From Dichetophora obliterata (Eukaryota; Arthropoda; Insecta; Diptera; Sciomyzidae), in assembly GCA_963920525.1 (NCBI GenBank), contig OY986438.1, positions 182,388,888-182,452,887 of the forward strand: a DNA stretch of 64,000 nt. Reading direction: 5' to 3'. The stretch's first letter is position 1; each line of letters opens with the position of its first letter. The notes beneath the pieces were generated by a model. The model was not told the DNA's origin, made no database searches, and worked only from the letters and a program-made list of their open reading frames with translations. Positions 31,890-43,472 of the stretch are shown here, in pieces. The position numbers were made by a program, and so were the translations under genes.

Positions 31890-33415
31890 TGAAAAGCTTA
31901 AAACGATCGGCAAAAGCTTGTAAGCTCGCAAGTATCCAAATTATTGAATTGAAGCAAGTATCCAAAAAATTCAATGAGCTGCTTTAGAGAGAGCTTAAGC
32001 GTAATAGGACTTTTAAGGATTCTGTGGACTCCGAGGTTGGAAGTTTTAGGGTAAATGATTTCGAAGATGCTGTCAAACTTTAAAATTTAAGATGGCGGAT
32101 TGAGTTGCCACCATTTTTTTTTTATTTTTGCAAATTCTTGTAATTTTGAAATTCTGACAACGGATTTGATTTCGAATATATTGTCACAGTTTTAAAATTT
32201 AAGATGGAGGTTAGGGTTGCCACCTAAATATTTACCACAGTATTGCCACCTAATAATGTGTCTTTTTAAAAGTTTTAAACATCATTTGTCAGTGCTAAGG
32301 GGTCGCTGATTTCGAATCTAAAGTCAAAATTATAAAATTCAAGATGGTGGATAGGGTTGCCACCTTAATTTTTTGTAGTTTTATGAATTTGGGGCTGGCA
32401 AGAAAAAATGATACACCAAAAATAGGTCGTTGAATCCGAATCCGTCGTCAGAATTTCAAAATTATAAAATTTTGAAATAATAGTGTTGCCACCTAATAAA
32501 ATTACGATTAAAACTCTTGAAAAGACATATTATTAGGTGGCAATACTGTGGTAAAAATTTAGGTGTGGTAAAAATCTATTATTTCAAAATTTTATAATTT
32601 TGAAATTCTGACGGCAGATTCGGATTCAGTGACCCATTTTTGGTGTACCATTTTTTTTGCCAGCCCCAAATTCATAAAACTACAAAAAATTAAGGTGGCA
32701 ACCCTATCCACCATCTTGAATTTTAAAATTCTGAATTTAGATTCGAAATCAGCGACCTCTTAGCACTTATAAATTACGTTTAAAACTCTTGAAAAGATAT
32801 ATTATTAGGTGGCAACCCTATTACTTCAAAACTTTATAATTTTGAAATTCTGACAACGGATTCGGATTCAACGACCTATTTTTGGTGTATCATTTTTTCT
32901 TGCCAGCCCCAAATTCATAAAACTACAAAAAATTAAGGTGGCAACCCTATCCACTATCTTGAATTTTAAAATTTTGACTTTAGATTCGAAATCAGCGACC
33001 CCTTAGCACTGATAAATGATGTTTAAAACTTTTAAAAAGACATATTATTAGGTGGCAATACTGTGGTAAATATTTAGGTGGCAACCCTAACCTCCATCTT
33101 AAATTTTAAAACTGTGACAATATATTCGAAATCAAATCCGTTGTCAGAATTTCAAAATTACAAGAATTTGCAAAAATAAAATAAGAATCTAGGTGGCAGC
33201 TCTATCCGCCATCTTAAATTTTAAAGTTTGACATCGTCTTCGAAATAAGTTACCCCTAAAACTTCCAACCACGGAGTCCACAGAATCCTTAAAAGTACTA
33301 TTACGCTTAAGATCTCTCTAAACAAGCTCATTGAATTTTTTGGATACTTGCTTTCATTGGATACTTGCCTTCTCTTTCAAGCTATTCAAGCTTTTTGCCG
33401 AAGGCATTAAGCTTT
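31890..33415. mobile_element. Large fold-back (inverted-repeat) element
   Basis: Sequence from the left (GCAAGTATCC, then AAAAAATTCAATGAGCT, CTTAAGCGTAATAG, AAGGATTCTGTGGACTCCG) returns in reverse complement on the right (33240-33370) in mirrored order. The arms meet near 32500-32560. The modules GGTGGCAACCCTATCC, TTCGAAATCAGCGACC and CCAGCCCCAAATTCATAAAA occur in both arms. The right arm carries an extra, tandemly duplicated module of about 245-270 bp (starting near 32522, 32796 and 33038). No coding frame exists. It would fold into a long hairpin. Confidence 0.85.
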
Positions 33416-33457
33416 CCCTTACTTGAAACTTCATGCCGTTCGCTTGAAAACGTCACT

Positions 33458-33616
33458 GCACTAGACAAGCGTCCTAGTGCAAAGACATAGAAATGTTTCG
33501 AGGGAAAGGCTTAGAAAATTTTATTGCACTTGACAAGCGTCCTAGTGCAAAGACTTAGATAAGTTACGAGGCAAATATTTAGAAAATTTCATTGCACTGG
33601 ACAAACGTCCTGGTGG
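33458..33616. repeat. 68-bp tandem repeat
   Basis: Three starts of the word GCACT.GACAA.CGTCC lie at 33458, 33526 and 33594, exactly 68 bp apart. The first begins with a small inverted repeat, GCACTAG..CTAGTGC. The last unit is cut short. It adjoins the right arm of the fold-back element and may be its subterminal repeat. Confidence 0.85.
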
Positions 33617-34924
33617 AATGGAATTCGAGTCAAGATTAGGAGTTATGAAAGATGATCACTTACCTAAGGGCGGCCGCAGCAAGAATGATTATTCTTTCGC
33701 TGTCGGAACATGTAGGCAGCTAGTTTCTCATGCAAAGCGCGTGCGTGGTCGGTTTGGCTGAGGTAAGTTTCGCTAGTCAATATGGCGTATGTATTCAACT
33801 AGGCCTAGTGTTGGTAGCCTATTGGAATAGTCTAGCCTAGTGATCGTCTACACGCGAACTGTCAGCTGAGCAATTCGTACTTAAGTTAGTACCCTAAAGT
33901 CGAGAAAGGTGATTAATTTACTGATAAAGCTAAAGGACGATAACCCTAGCTTATCCAAGGCCTGGTTACGTATAATAAAAAAAGTTACTTATAATATGGC
34001 TTAGATAAACAAAATGTATATTAATAAATTCATGACTTTCATAAAATAAAATAAATAAAAAATACCAGCTGTGACGTGTAGGGTGGAAACGAGTGGAAAG
34101 ATTTTCATCCTCACAAAGTACGAGATATATGCAACAGAAACAGTCGAATATTCCTCGGAAATGTAAGAACTACCACTCGTACAAATAACATAAGTATCGA
34201 TGAAAAGCTATTTGCAACAAAATTAGGCAAAGTTATTAAATTTTATATTTTATCTAAATTTTATGTTATAATAAATTTTTTTTTGTGCGAAATTTTAGGT
34301 TTTTCTTTTTATCTTTTTAGGTTATTTTATTTTTACTTGAATAATAAAATAATTAAGTATGAAACGTTATAAGAATGGAGTTGTAAATAAGTAATTCATT
34401 ATCTCGGTTTTGTCATGTTTTGAGTCTATTTTTTTAAGTGTAGCAATAGTTTAAGACTTGGAGAAACGGAATTGACTTCGAATTTGTGTAAATTAACCAT
34501 GAATGAAATATTTAAAGTAACAATAATGAAATAATTAAATTTTTATGAGTTTTTTTCAAAGAAAAATCAATTTGTTTGCGTCATGATAGGATTTTACATG
34601 CACCTTCCAGTTTATTTCATAGTTAAAATTTTCATATTGTTACCAAAAAAGCACTGAATTCTTAGTTTTTTACACTAATTTGTATTGTTCATTAAGCACA
34701 GCTTTCCGCTGTGGCTCCCTCCGAGCTCAAGCTGGTCCTCTGGTTCCGGTCTTTCTCTTTTAATCAGAGAATAGAAACTCTTAAGCAATTACTAAATTTT
34801 CATTTAATTGTTTCTCATATATTGTAAAATTACTTTTTCACATTAAAACTTTAAATTTAATTTTTTACATCAAAAGAAGCCATTAATTATTAATTAATAA
34901 TAAATAATAAATAAAATAAACTGG
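33617..34924. other. Non-coding stretch without recognised elements
   Basis: 33617-34000 has mixed composition, and 34000-34924 is AT-rich. No protein, RNA or transposon end is seen. Confidence 0.45.
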
Positions 34925-35245
34925 CCATTTCAGCCCTTGGAAGGACTTTGACCTAGCTTCTATTGATCAATTGTGTTGTGCGTGTTATTAAATGTTTGAT
35001 CACAAATGATCGAGAACTGGACCTACGTGTTTAATGCTAACTCCGAACGGCTTATGTTCTCAAGAAGCTTTACATGGCAATTTTTACTCTCTGAGGCTTG
35101 CCATTGTCTGCAGAGAGGTGACGAACGAACAGAAAAATTAATTCAATTGAAAAAACTTTCTGTCTGAGCTGGAATTGAACCCGGGCTGCCGAGGTCCTTA
35201 AGCTTAGGGGCCACGCACTCTACCCACTAGGCTACGGCCGCCACT
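34925..35245 (-). mobile_element. tRNA-derived SINE, copy A (most complete)
   Basis: On the minus strand the head reads GTAGCCTAGTGGGTAGAGTG (A box) and GGGTTCAATTCC (B box), about 50 bp apart as in a tRNA. The body follows: CAGACAGAAAG, TTTTTTCAATTGAATT, TTTCTGTTCG, CTCTGCAGACAATGGC, and a tail region ending in GGGCTGAAATGGCC and an AAATAAA run. A candidate duplication attaattatta (34882-34892, 35253-35263) is AT-rich and so weak. Other copies are at 17640-17815 and 40412-40560. Confidence 0.85.
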
Positions 35246-35639
35246 ATTTTTTATTAATTATTATTTATTATAATTAAAAAACTAAACTACACCAACCTGG
35301 AGTCTTATTTTTATTTTACTTTTGTATTACTTTTTATACCATTCAGAAAGCCTATATTCAAAAATTAATTCCATAGCATCGTGTCGGTTCATTTAAATAA
35401 AAATTTCTAACGAAAGCAGCTGTATTATTTCTCTATCCACAGCAAGAAAAATCATCGAGATTTTTAAATCCATTCAGATATTACGATTTTTGTAACAAGA
35501 AATACCAGATCGAGCCTGTACTGTACGGCATGAGTCTATTCATGATAAATTTTCGAGACAAACTAACCTCATAACAACCGAAAATATCATTCGTTTACGG
35601 ACGGCAGCAGCATTTGTCATTTATACTCATTTAAAAAAA
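35246..35639. other. AT-rich spacer
   Basis: No gene or element end is recognised. Confidence 0.45.
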
Positions 35640-36454
35640 AACGCCCAAGCTCTATGGAGCTTGAGAGGAAGAGGCAAAATATGAATGACGCACTACTTAA
35701 TGATCTTCAAAATATCTTCGAGTGGGGTATTGCTAATAGACTAGAGTTCAATGCAAGTAAGCCCAGTGCTGTCTGTTAACTTACAAGCAGAAGGATTGCC
35801 TCTTAGCTTCCCTCATTATGAATGGTGTGGATTTTGTGGAATCAGCCGATCTTGACGTTCTGTGAAATCTGGTATGATCATATCTTCCATGAGTCTAAAG
35901 AAGCGACAAAGTGCCTCAATTTTATAAAACAGTGCAAGTCATATATCAGGCCGAAAATGCGGTACAGCTCGCACATTTAGACAGGGACTTTAAGATGTTA
36001 TTTGGATCTTCTGGATCGAATTCAACGTCGTGCAATATATTTGATAGGGGATGAAAATATTTCATCCTCTCTCAACTCTCTTGGCCAACGACACAATGGT
36101 TGTTACTTCAGTGCTCTATATAGGTGGTACTACCGTGGGAAGTGTTCAAGGGAGATACATTGCCTGACTCCACCAGCTAGTTTCCCAGGTCCACTCGGGC
36201 AGCTGTCCAGACCCATTCTTCCATTGCCTCGATGTCCAACAGAACCCCGCATTACCGAGATAACTCTTTTTTCAGTCGCACGGTTAAGTTGTGTAATATT
36301 CTGTCTGCGAGCGTGTTTCAGTTTTGAGCTATTCAAATTTAAAAAAAAATTCACCGACACAACTCCATCTATGCACCCTCCAACTTACTATCTTCCTACC
36401 TTCCGAATAATTACAATGCTTACACATTTATATGGTTCAGTCTAAAAAAAAAAA
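35640..36454 (+). mobile_element. Non-LTR retrotransposon 3' fragment, copy B
   Basis: On the + strand LLNDLQNIFEWGIANRLEFN and ASKPSAVC (near 35690-35780) are the RT region after the YADD box. A frame from 36002 gives LLDRIQRRAIYLIGDENISS, SLNSLGQRH and LYRWYYRGKCSREIHCLTPP. It then shifts near the ARLSC...LRACFSFELFKFK end. The element finishes with a poly-A of 11 at 36444-36454. It is the same family as copy A at 3976-4440 but retains more of the RT. It is 5'-truncated and has several breaks. Confidence 0.85.
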
Positions 36455-38636
36455 GATCGGCTATCACAGTAAGCAGTGTTGCCAATTTAGTATTTTCCGC
36501 CCACTGATGACTTCTACCTTACGCAGTAAGCGAAGATGGTAGTAGGTATGCTGCTTATGATGCGCAATATATGAAAGAAAAAAAAGTTCAACGAAAATCC
36601 TTTCAACGCCAAACACATAGTTTGTTTCTCTTTTATTGAAAAGTTAACGTAAAGTTATTTTAAGTATAAAACTTTGTGCTGGCTTAAATATAAAGATTGA
36701 TAAACTAACAGTTGGAATAATCCAAGCAGGCAAGAAATGATATTGATCAGTTTTAAATCACATATCTACTGGCAACAGACTTTTCTGAAATTACGTCAAA
36801 ATCACTATTGCATCGTTATTTTCCTGAAGAACTTTATAACAACAATCCATTTTTGAATATTCAATCCATAAAAAAATTTCAATATAAAAAACTTTTCAAC
36901 AGTATACTGCAAATACAACCGTCTTTATAAATTAACCGAAAAGAAGTATGGATATAAAAAATCAACCAAGTTGGAGTTCCTAATTGAACACAGCGCGCCG
37001 AACAAAGATATTCAGCTGACGATTGCAGAAGCACTCTTCAGTGCTTGATGTGATTCAATGCATAAAAAGGTAGCTGAAGCCAAAAAGAACAAAAATAAAA
37101 GGGGCAAGAACTGAAAAAATGTGAACTCAATTAAATTAGTAGCGACGAAAAGTGCAAACAAACGAAAAATTGACGACGAACACTTGAAGTCTGAAGAAGA
37201 AATCGAATGCATTGCCAGCAGTTTTGGGATGATGGTACTGATGCCAATGAAGGTGCTGCCAATGGATATGATGGTGGTAAGGATGATGATGATGTTGATG
37301 ATGTTGCTGCTGTTCAGTCTTTGGCTAAGGTTGAGGAAAATGTTGAGGACGTTGTTGAGATTCGGTGCTTGCTAGCCGTTAACAGCCAGCTTCATGGTAA
37401 AATAATCGTGAGTATTTCGGCTTAGCTGGCTTAGCACAAGTTTTATTTGACTCTTAATAGTTAGGCATTCATTAGTTAAAATCGAAAAAAAAAATGTTTA
37501 TTAAGCCTTAAAGAGGGTTAAGCTTTAATGGAATTAAATGGTTTTCAATTTACCGTTAAGCGATAAACATCAGGCACTTATGATAAAATTTTGCAAATAA
37601 TTTTTTTACTGAATTTTAAACTTAATTGAGTGTGTGAATTCTCAAAAATATTGCCAACCTCATCATGGGAACTCAAGAAAAAGTTGAAGAAACATTAACT
37701 TTAACATTAAGGTTTATAATTAAAATAATAAATAATTGCAAGGAAACCATTGACCGAAAAAAAAACTATTTAATTATGACATAAACACAAAAGTTTATGA
37801 AGTGTTGGCACCTGCGAAAAAAAATTAAAGACATTTCAGGTAATAAAAAACACTCAATTCCGCAATTTCCCAATGCATAAAGCAAGAAATAATTACATTA
37901 ACACCAAATAGGCAGAAAATTAAAATAGTTACAGGAACAACAGCAACGGTCTGACTTCCACTGCATGCTAAAATGTGCATCGACAAGAAACAATAACAAC
38001 AACAACAAAAACTACTAATTATTAACAACAAGTTGGTAAGCCATACATGCTCCAGCACACAGACACACACTCACACACATCCTGTGTTCAGCGCTACCTT
38101 CTCGCTGTTGTTGAGAGTCCGAACGGTGCAATTCACTTCGGTCTACAGCTCGCAAGAAGCAGCATAAGGATGCACCTTTAGAAACCTCAGCACGAACGAA
38201 TGGACGTGTTTCTCATTTGGCAGCTTCAGTAACGTTTTTCACAGCGTTTTTTATAATAAATTCAAAGTCAGCCGTGAGATGAGGTCCAGCGCACATGAGG
38301 TTGAAGGCTCAGCAATTCGCTGTAAGTGTCCCGGTTTTTATGCGCTCGCTGTCATGAAAGTTGGTGAGGATAATGATGTTTAAGCTGAAAACTATAGCTG
38401 CAGTTCAAGAGCAGCGTTTTGGGCTTAATTTTTTTTAATAAAAATAGGAATAAAATTAAAAAATTTTAATAAGGAATTTTAAATAAAATAAAAATTGCAA
38501 TAAAATCATGTGCAAATGTTTAAAATATTTTGAGATGTATCAAGAACTATCTGTTTTATAATACAAACTAGTAAGCTCGAAGAGTTTGTTTTTTTTGGTT
38601 CAAGTACCTGATCAAATGATGATGTTCTAAATGGAT
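36455..38636. other. Non-coding stretch with an acidic low-complexity patch
   Basis: No gene is assigned. 37200-37330 is a GATGATGATG-type patch that yields Met- or Asp-rich frames in different phases, which is a repeat effect. 37900-38340 is a less AT-rich island containing AACAACAACAACAAC and CACACAC words. 38100-38330 has higher GC and ends in a plausible splice donor (CTGTAAGTG). It could be a non-coding first exon, but no coding evidence exists. Confidence 0.45.
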
Positions 38637-39025
38637 TAAAATAGATGGCGCAAAAAAACACTCATCGTACCCGAAAACTTCTTTATACAAATTTTTGGTG
38701 CTAATCATATGAGAGGTTTAGGACTTTTTGGTAGTTGTATAAAGGATTTGTAGTACAGCGACCTCTGATGTTAAAGATAGATAAAAATAGAAGGCGCCAA
38801 AACATTTATCGTATCTTAAAACCCCTCTAATAATATCAGATCTTAAAAAACAGTTTTTGGCAGTTTTCTAAAATATTTGTACTACAGCGCAGTCTGGTGT
38901 AAAACATAAATCAAAATAGATAGTGCAAACAAATTAATCGTATCTGAAATCCTCTTTATACAAATTTACATGCGAATCATATGAGCGGCTTAGGACTTTT
39001 TGTTGGTTTTGTAAAAGATACACTG
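38637..39025. repeat. Three diverged tandem units, about 130-147 bp
   Basis: The phrase AAAATAGATGGCGCAAA starts units near 38637, 38784 and 38913 in degenerate form. Inside each are CTTTATACAAATTT or its relic, AATCATATGAG, TTTAGGACTTTTTGG and GTACTACAGCG-type words. Copies differ by many substitutions, so the array is old. Confidence 0.7.
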
Positions 39026-39660
39026 CCACTCCCACTCGTTTCAACACAAATAGCATAAAAAGACCAAAGCTCGTAATAGGATCGATAATAAATTCAATTA
39101 TCAAAGCACAGAAATTTTTCTCAAGTCGTTGGAGCAGCAATGTAACTGCTGTTTGTACGCAATTTTTGTTCAGTTTTCATAGAAAATCATAGTTCATGTG
39201 CCCAACTTTAGCAAGTGGCCAATCTTATGTTGTGGAACTGCACACAAAAAGTGGCTGCGACATGATTTGCCGGCTACTTCTACTAACCAAGCAGCTTAAG
39301 TTTTTTATCAAAATGCACACTTTGGTAAAACAGAAAAAAAACTAAGCCGTCTATGCGTCTAACAGGAGTCACCCTGATTTGACATTTGACGCTGATGGTT
39401 TTTTTTAGTTTGCATTAAACTTTTATGTGCTGCTTGCCGTTGTCTTATAGTCAAAAATAATTGAAGTTTTTTGGGTTATTAGTAAGAGTTCCTGAGGATT
39501 GCCATGCGTTTGTTTGTGCCAGTCAAAGTTGTTTGAAAAAATTAATGTGTCAGGGTTTCATGTGCAAAAAGCTATAATGACTACACTCATAGAAATATGA
39601 AACTTTTTAAATTATAAATGCGTGTCATTAAATGAATATAAAATAGTTATGTAACCCTCA
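39026..39660. other. Unassigned non-coding stretch
   Basis: No recognised element or exon. Composition is intermediate. Confidence 0.45.
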
Positions 39661-39671
39661 GATTCAGTATT

Positions 39672-39877
39672 AGGTCTGGCCAGACCTTTTGACGTTTTGA
39701 ATGTATGCTATTTTTTGTATGAACGTCGAGAGCGGAATGGATGCACGACTTTATCAAGCACGAAGAGAAGAATACACTGAATTGACAAAAAATCCAAAAA
39801 AAAATTGTTTTAGTATTGATAAATATGCCTTTTTATGTCGTTTCGTGAATGCAACAGTAATAGGTCTGGCCAGACCT
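39672..39877. repeat. Pair of 16-bp perfect palindromes
   Basis: AGGTCTGGCCAGACCT occurs identically at 39672-39687 and 39862-39877. The same core GGTCTGGCCAGACC appears in the piggyBac element at 58301-59921. This suggests that a related non-autonomous element lies here, but I could not define its ends. Confidence 0.6.
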
Positions 39878-39904
39878 AATATAAAATATATGGAATTTGT
39901 GTGA

Positions 39905-41540
39905 CCCAAAAAGAATAAAAATTAGAAGGGAAACGAAAATTGAAAACATTGAAACACGATTGGGCGGACAATTAATGAAAATTCCAAACAAAAAAGAAAT
40001 GAATGCAATCCTTTGTAACATGACCGAGTTATTCACTTTCCAAGCTAGCACTTTCATTTTTGATTGCTTTTTTTTCTATTTCACTAAAAAATAAAATTAG
40101 TACTAAAAACTTTTTGTGTGTTTCAGGTACGAAAGTGTTTTGGTATCAATTTCTTGTAAATTTTTAGCAAATTGCATGTTCCTATAGAAAACTAAATTTT
40201 TCTAATAAAAGACATCTAAGCCAAGAATGTTAGATACTTAACACAAAGGTATGCAATTACCAAATTGCAATAATATAACTTTGAAAATTCTTGCATGGCA
40301 GATTATTTACCTTAAAAATTTAAGGTGTTTGATGAATCTGATGACGTTAGTATGTTTGGCGATGACAAAAAGGGTTCAAAAATGGGGTATAAATAGTTAA
40401 ATATAAAACATGGCTGCCGAGGCACAAAGTGTAAGTGCGTGGCTTTGCCGCCGAAGGGCCTTGCTTTAAACCCACTCTGCAGACAATGGCACAGACAAAC
40501 AATGGCAAAGAAGCTCTGTTAATGGGCTTCTAGGGCTGAACTGGCTAAATTGTCGTAGAATTTTTGTATAAAGAAAAGCTCACCATTTGCGAAAAATTTC
40601 GTAAAAAGTGGGGAGCATTTTGTTATGATTTAGAGGGTTTTATCAGTGAAATCAGTTCTAAGCAAACAGAAAAAAATGTTAAAAGCTATACATCTTTAGA
40701 CTTATTCTTATCAGATGTGAGTAAAAGTTGTGCAAAATAACTGTTATTAGCAATTAGGGTAGATTGAACAAAACTTCGTCTATGCCCTCTTTAATGATTC
40801 TTTCACTACACCATTTCTTTTTATGCAAAAAAAAATTACAAAAATACAAAATTAATACAAATATCATCAAGCTTAGATAAACGAGTTACAGTTATTTATC
40901 AAAAATTCACTGATTAGAGTTTTTTTTTATATTATTTTATTTAATGTAAATTTAATATAAATTTATTTAAATATAAATGTATTTAAGAGATTCTAAATTT
41001 ATATAAGTCCTTAGAACTTACCAATTTACGTACGCTTATATTATGATGATGAGTAACCAAGAGAGGGGTTCTTCAGCACCTAGAATATACCTAATATATA
41101 CATATATGAACAAATGTCACTTAAATTTAATTTTTTTTTAGTTCACGTCTTTTTTAAATAAAAGATTATTTTTAAAAATTTTTACTCTTTATTTTGTTAT
41201 ATTAAAAAGTGACCTTGAGCCCGATAATAACCCAAAATCAAATGTTATTATTTTAATTAATTTAATTATGCATATTTTAATTTCTTTGTAAATAAAAAGA
41301 CTTTAAAGTCGGTGCTAATGTAATTAGACTTGTATAAAATTAACGTTTTCGACCACTGAACATAATAACGAAAGTTTTTGTTTGTTGGGAAGTTCGCCTG
41401 TTACTCGCTGATCTTAACTTTGGGTCTTAAATTTCGTTCGTATTGGCAGAGCAGGGATGGTAAAAATATCATGATTGTGTGGCAAAGACTAGCGCCGACT
41501 TTTAAGCTTTGATATCCATATAGAAATAAGTATGTATATA
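39905..41540. other. AT-rich stretch with a SINE copy
   Basis: Apart from the SINE at 40412-40560 I recognise nothing. The sequence is AT-rich. Confidence 0.45.
40412..40560 (+). mobile_element. tRNA-derived SINE, copy B (internally deleted)
   Basis: The head GGCTGCCGAGGCACAAAGTG..GTGCGTGGC corresponds to the copy A head, and the B box is decayed to GCTTTAAACCC. The body jumps directly to CTCTGCAGACAATGGCA and ends with GGGCTGAACTGGCTAAA, like the tail of copy A. The CAATTGAATT segment is missing. Confidence 0.7.
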
Positions 41541-41796
41541 TTAGGGCGGGTCGATTTGTAGGGAGTGAAAAAATTCACCAATTTCCCTATGATTTCCGTA
41601 CTCTATGGGTTATTCCATGAAAATTTGCCGAAGGAACCATACCTCTATCGTTAAAATCGAGTCCCCTACTTTTTGTTGGTAAAAAGTTCAAAAGTTACGG
41701 GCATTTTTGTCCAAATTTGGGACCATTTTTCCATTTTTTTCATGATTTTGTTCAAGAATATTACTTTCATGGCCATTTTTTTGGCTCAATCCATTA
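41541..41796. repeat. Left terminal inverted repeat
   Basis: Outer 17 bases are perfect against the right end. Then comes a variable stretch of about 20 bases, then the conserved 102-bp block, then a second shared block with TTTTTTTCATGATTTTGT and CTTTCATGGCCATTTTTTT. Confidence 0.85.
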
Positions 41797-42041
41797 TTTA
41801 ATTCAAATGACAATTCAAAACGAAGAGTTTAAGCCCAAATTTATCGAATTCGGTTGATTAATTCATGCGATATTGCTAAAACAAAATAACACATAAAACC
41901 AACTTTTTGATTTTTTTCCCCTTTTTATTTTTTTTTTTCTACAAAAATTCAAATTAAGAGATAATAAAGTATCTATCAACCTATTATCAAAACAAAATAT
42001 TCAATTTGAGTGTAGTAAAAGACAAAATGTGAAAAAAAACA

Positions 42042-42906
42042 TTATTTTTTCTGATAGTCTTGTTTGCTTTCAAGTCTTGGTGTTTTCGTACGGCTCTCTA
42101 ATGTCGTCGCCGTAGCGCCTTCTACATTCTTTCCTGCAACTCGTTTAGCAGTGGCAGCCAGCAATTGGACATGTCTTTCCGTTCCTTGAATGTGTAAAGG
42201 AATTTGTGGATCATCGAACGGTGGCACTTCGTAATTTAAATATCCCTCCAAATGTTCATACGAATAACTTTGCGTAAACGGTGGTTTGAATAAAATGGTA
42301 TCGTCATTTAAATCAATCATATTTGTATATTCCGTACAATTAAGGTTTATAAGAGATTTTTTATAAACTCTTAGTTCCGTTGGGTCGACAATATCTCTTC
42401 GGTAATGTAAAATCTTCTTTATAGCAATGTTTCGTTTTTCCATTCTATCATCAAACAACATAGATAGCAAGATATTTTCTGAGTGTGCAAAATATGGATT
42501 ATCTTGAATTACTGTATTTACAACTCCAAGTAAATTCGGAGGTAAGAATCGTGTCCAAGTAATAAATTTAAAAAGTAATGTACTACCGTATGCGGCAGAG
42601 CTATAATACTTAGCATTGAAATACATTGGCGTGTATACTTTTATTATATAGTTAGCCAGAATTTTTAAATTTTCAGTTGGATAATTAGTTGTCACATACA
42701 ACCGTAATAATCTATTGGCTTTGGTCAGCCAACGAGAATGTGCAATTGGCCCTGGTTTTAATGTGAGACAAATCCGCAGGAACCACACCATTAGAAATTG
42801 CATTGGCCATTAACATCAAGTACCTCGAATCGGTAGATAATTCTTCTGGATTTAAATCACCAGGAGGCATATTTTCCAAAGCGATTTCCTCAAAATCGGC
42901 TACCAC
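42042..42906 (-). pseudogene. Transposase C-terminal exon of the unclassified transposon
   Basis: From the splice acceptor (42907) the frame reads VVADFEEIALENMPPGDLNP, then EELSTDSRYLMLMANAIS. A one-base shift near 42750 moves it to LKPGPIAHSRWLTKANRLLR, then LYVTTNYPTENLKIL, VIQDNPYFAHSENILLSMLF and DDRMEKRNIAIKK, to a stop near 42042 after a charged tail. The SRWLT..NR..RLYV and NPYFAH.ENILLSM blocks are conserved-looking landmarks of the same transposase-like family I recall from uncharacterised animal proteins. The catalytic glutamate is not identified. Confidence 0.8.
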
Positions 42907-42977
42907 CTGAAAAGAAAACATAAAAGCTAAAAAATAGATTGAAAAATGGTAAAGAATCAGCTATAAAAATTACATAC
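42907..42977 (-). other. Transposase intron (71 bp, GT-AG)
   Basis: On the minus strand the donor is CCG followed by GTATGT and the acceptor is TTTTCTTTTCAG followed by GTGG. Removing it joins CENLP to VVADFEEI in frame. The unspliced frame runs into a stop after NFYS. Length, pyrimidine tract and in-frame junction all support a real small insect-type intron. Confidence 0.85.
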
Positions 42978-43472
42978 CGGAAGATTTTCACAATCAGCAA
43001 TTTTTGAGCTCAACTTTCCGGTAGTTGATCGTGGTCCAGTGGTGGTTGATTTGTCTAAAGTGTCAAACAAATGTCTAAACGGAAGCTCGTTAAAGTGCAG
43101 AAGACACACAAACCAGTGCAGTGGTCTCTTTAACTGTTTTTCGAATAGTCGCAAAATTCTACCGTGTACGCCAGTATTTGTTGGTTCACCATCAGCGCAT
43201 ATGGCAATTAATGAATCGAGAGACAATTGTTTTTCTTGGAAGAATTCGATCAATTTGTTGACTTTGCTTGCCGCAGTTTCACTTTCTAGTTTTGTGTAGC
43301 CTATCAATTGAGATTTTGGTTCCCTCAAAACAACTAGATGAGGTTCTTTAACCATCCTTGGATGCAACTTCTCATCAATTTTTTCTACAGTTAGAGCATC
43401 ATTTTTCCTGCCGTCGAATGAAAATTATATCAAATTCGAGCCATCGTACCGCTTACGAAGTGCGTCTTGTCT
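42978..43472 (-). pseudogene. Transposase catalytic core of the unclassified transposon
   Basis: After a TAG near 43473 the same frame reads RQDALRKRYDGSNLI, a TAA, then FSFDGRKNDALTV, LHPRMVKEPHLVVL, SLDSLIAICADGEPTNTG, KRPLHWFVCLLHFNELPFRH and the junction CENLP. FDGRK and ADGEP carry two aspartates in the spacing expected for a DDE/D transposase (about 80 residues apart). CLLH is a CxxH motif like that found in hAT, Kolobok and related families. NELPFRHLF follows directly. The two nonsense codons make this copy inactive, but otherwise the core is open. Confidence 0.8.

Noticed and set aside
33458..33616. CRISPR-like array
   Set aside because: Units are tandem with no unique spacers and the context is eukaryotic.
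37121..37425. A small acidic or Met-rich protein
   Set aside because: Different frames give Met-rich or Asp-rich products from the same GATGATG repeats. No domain or splice context is present.
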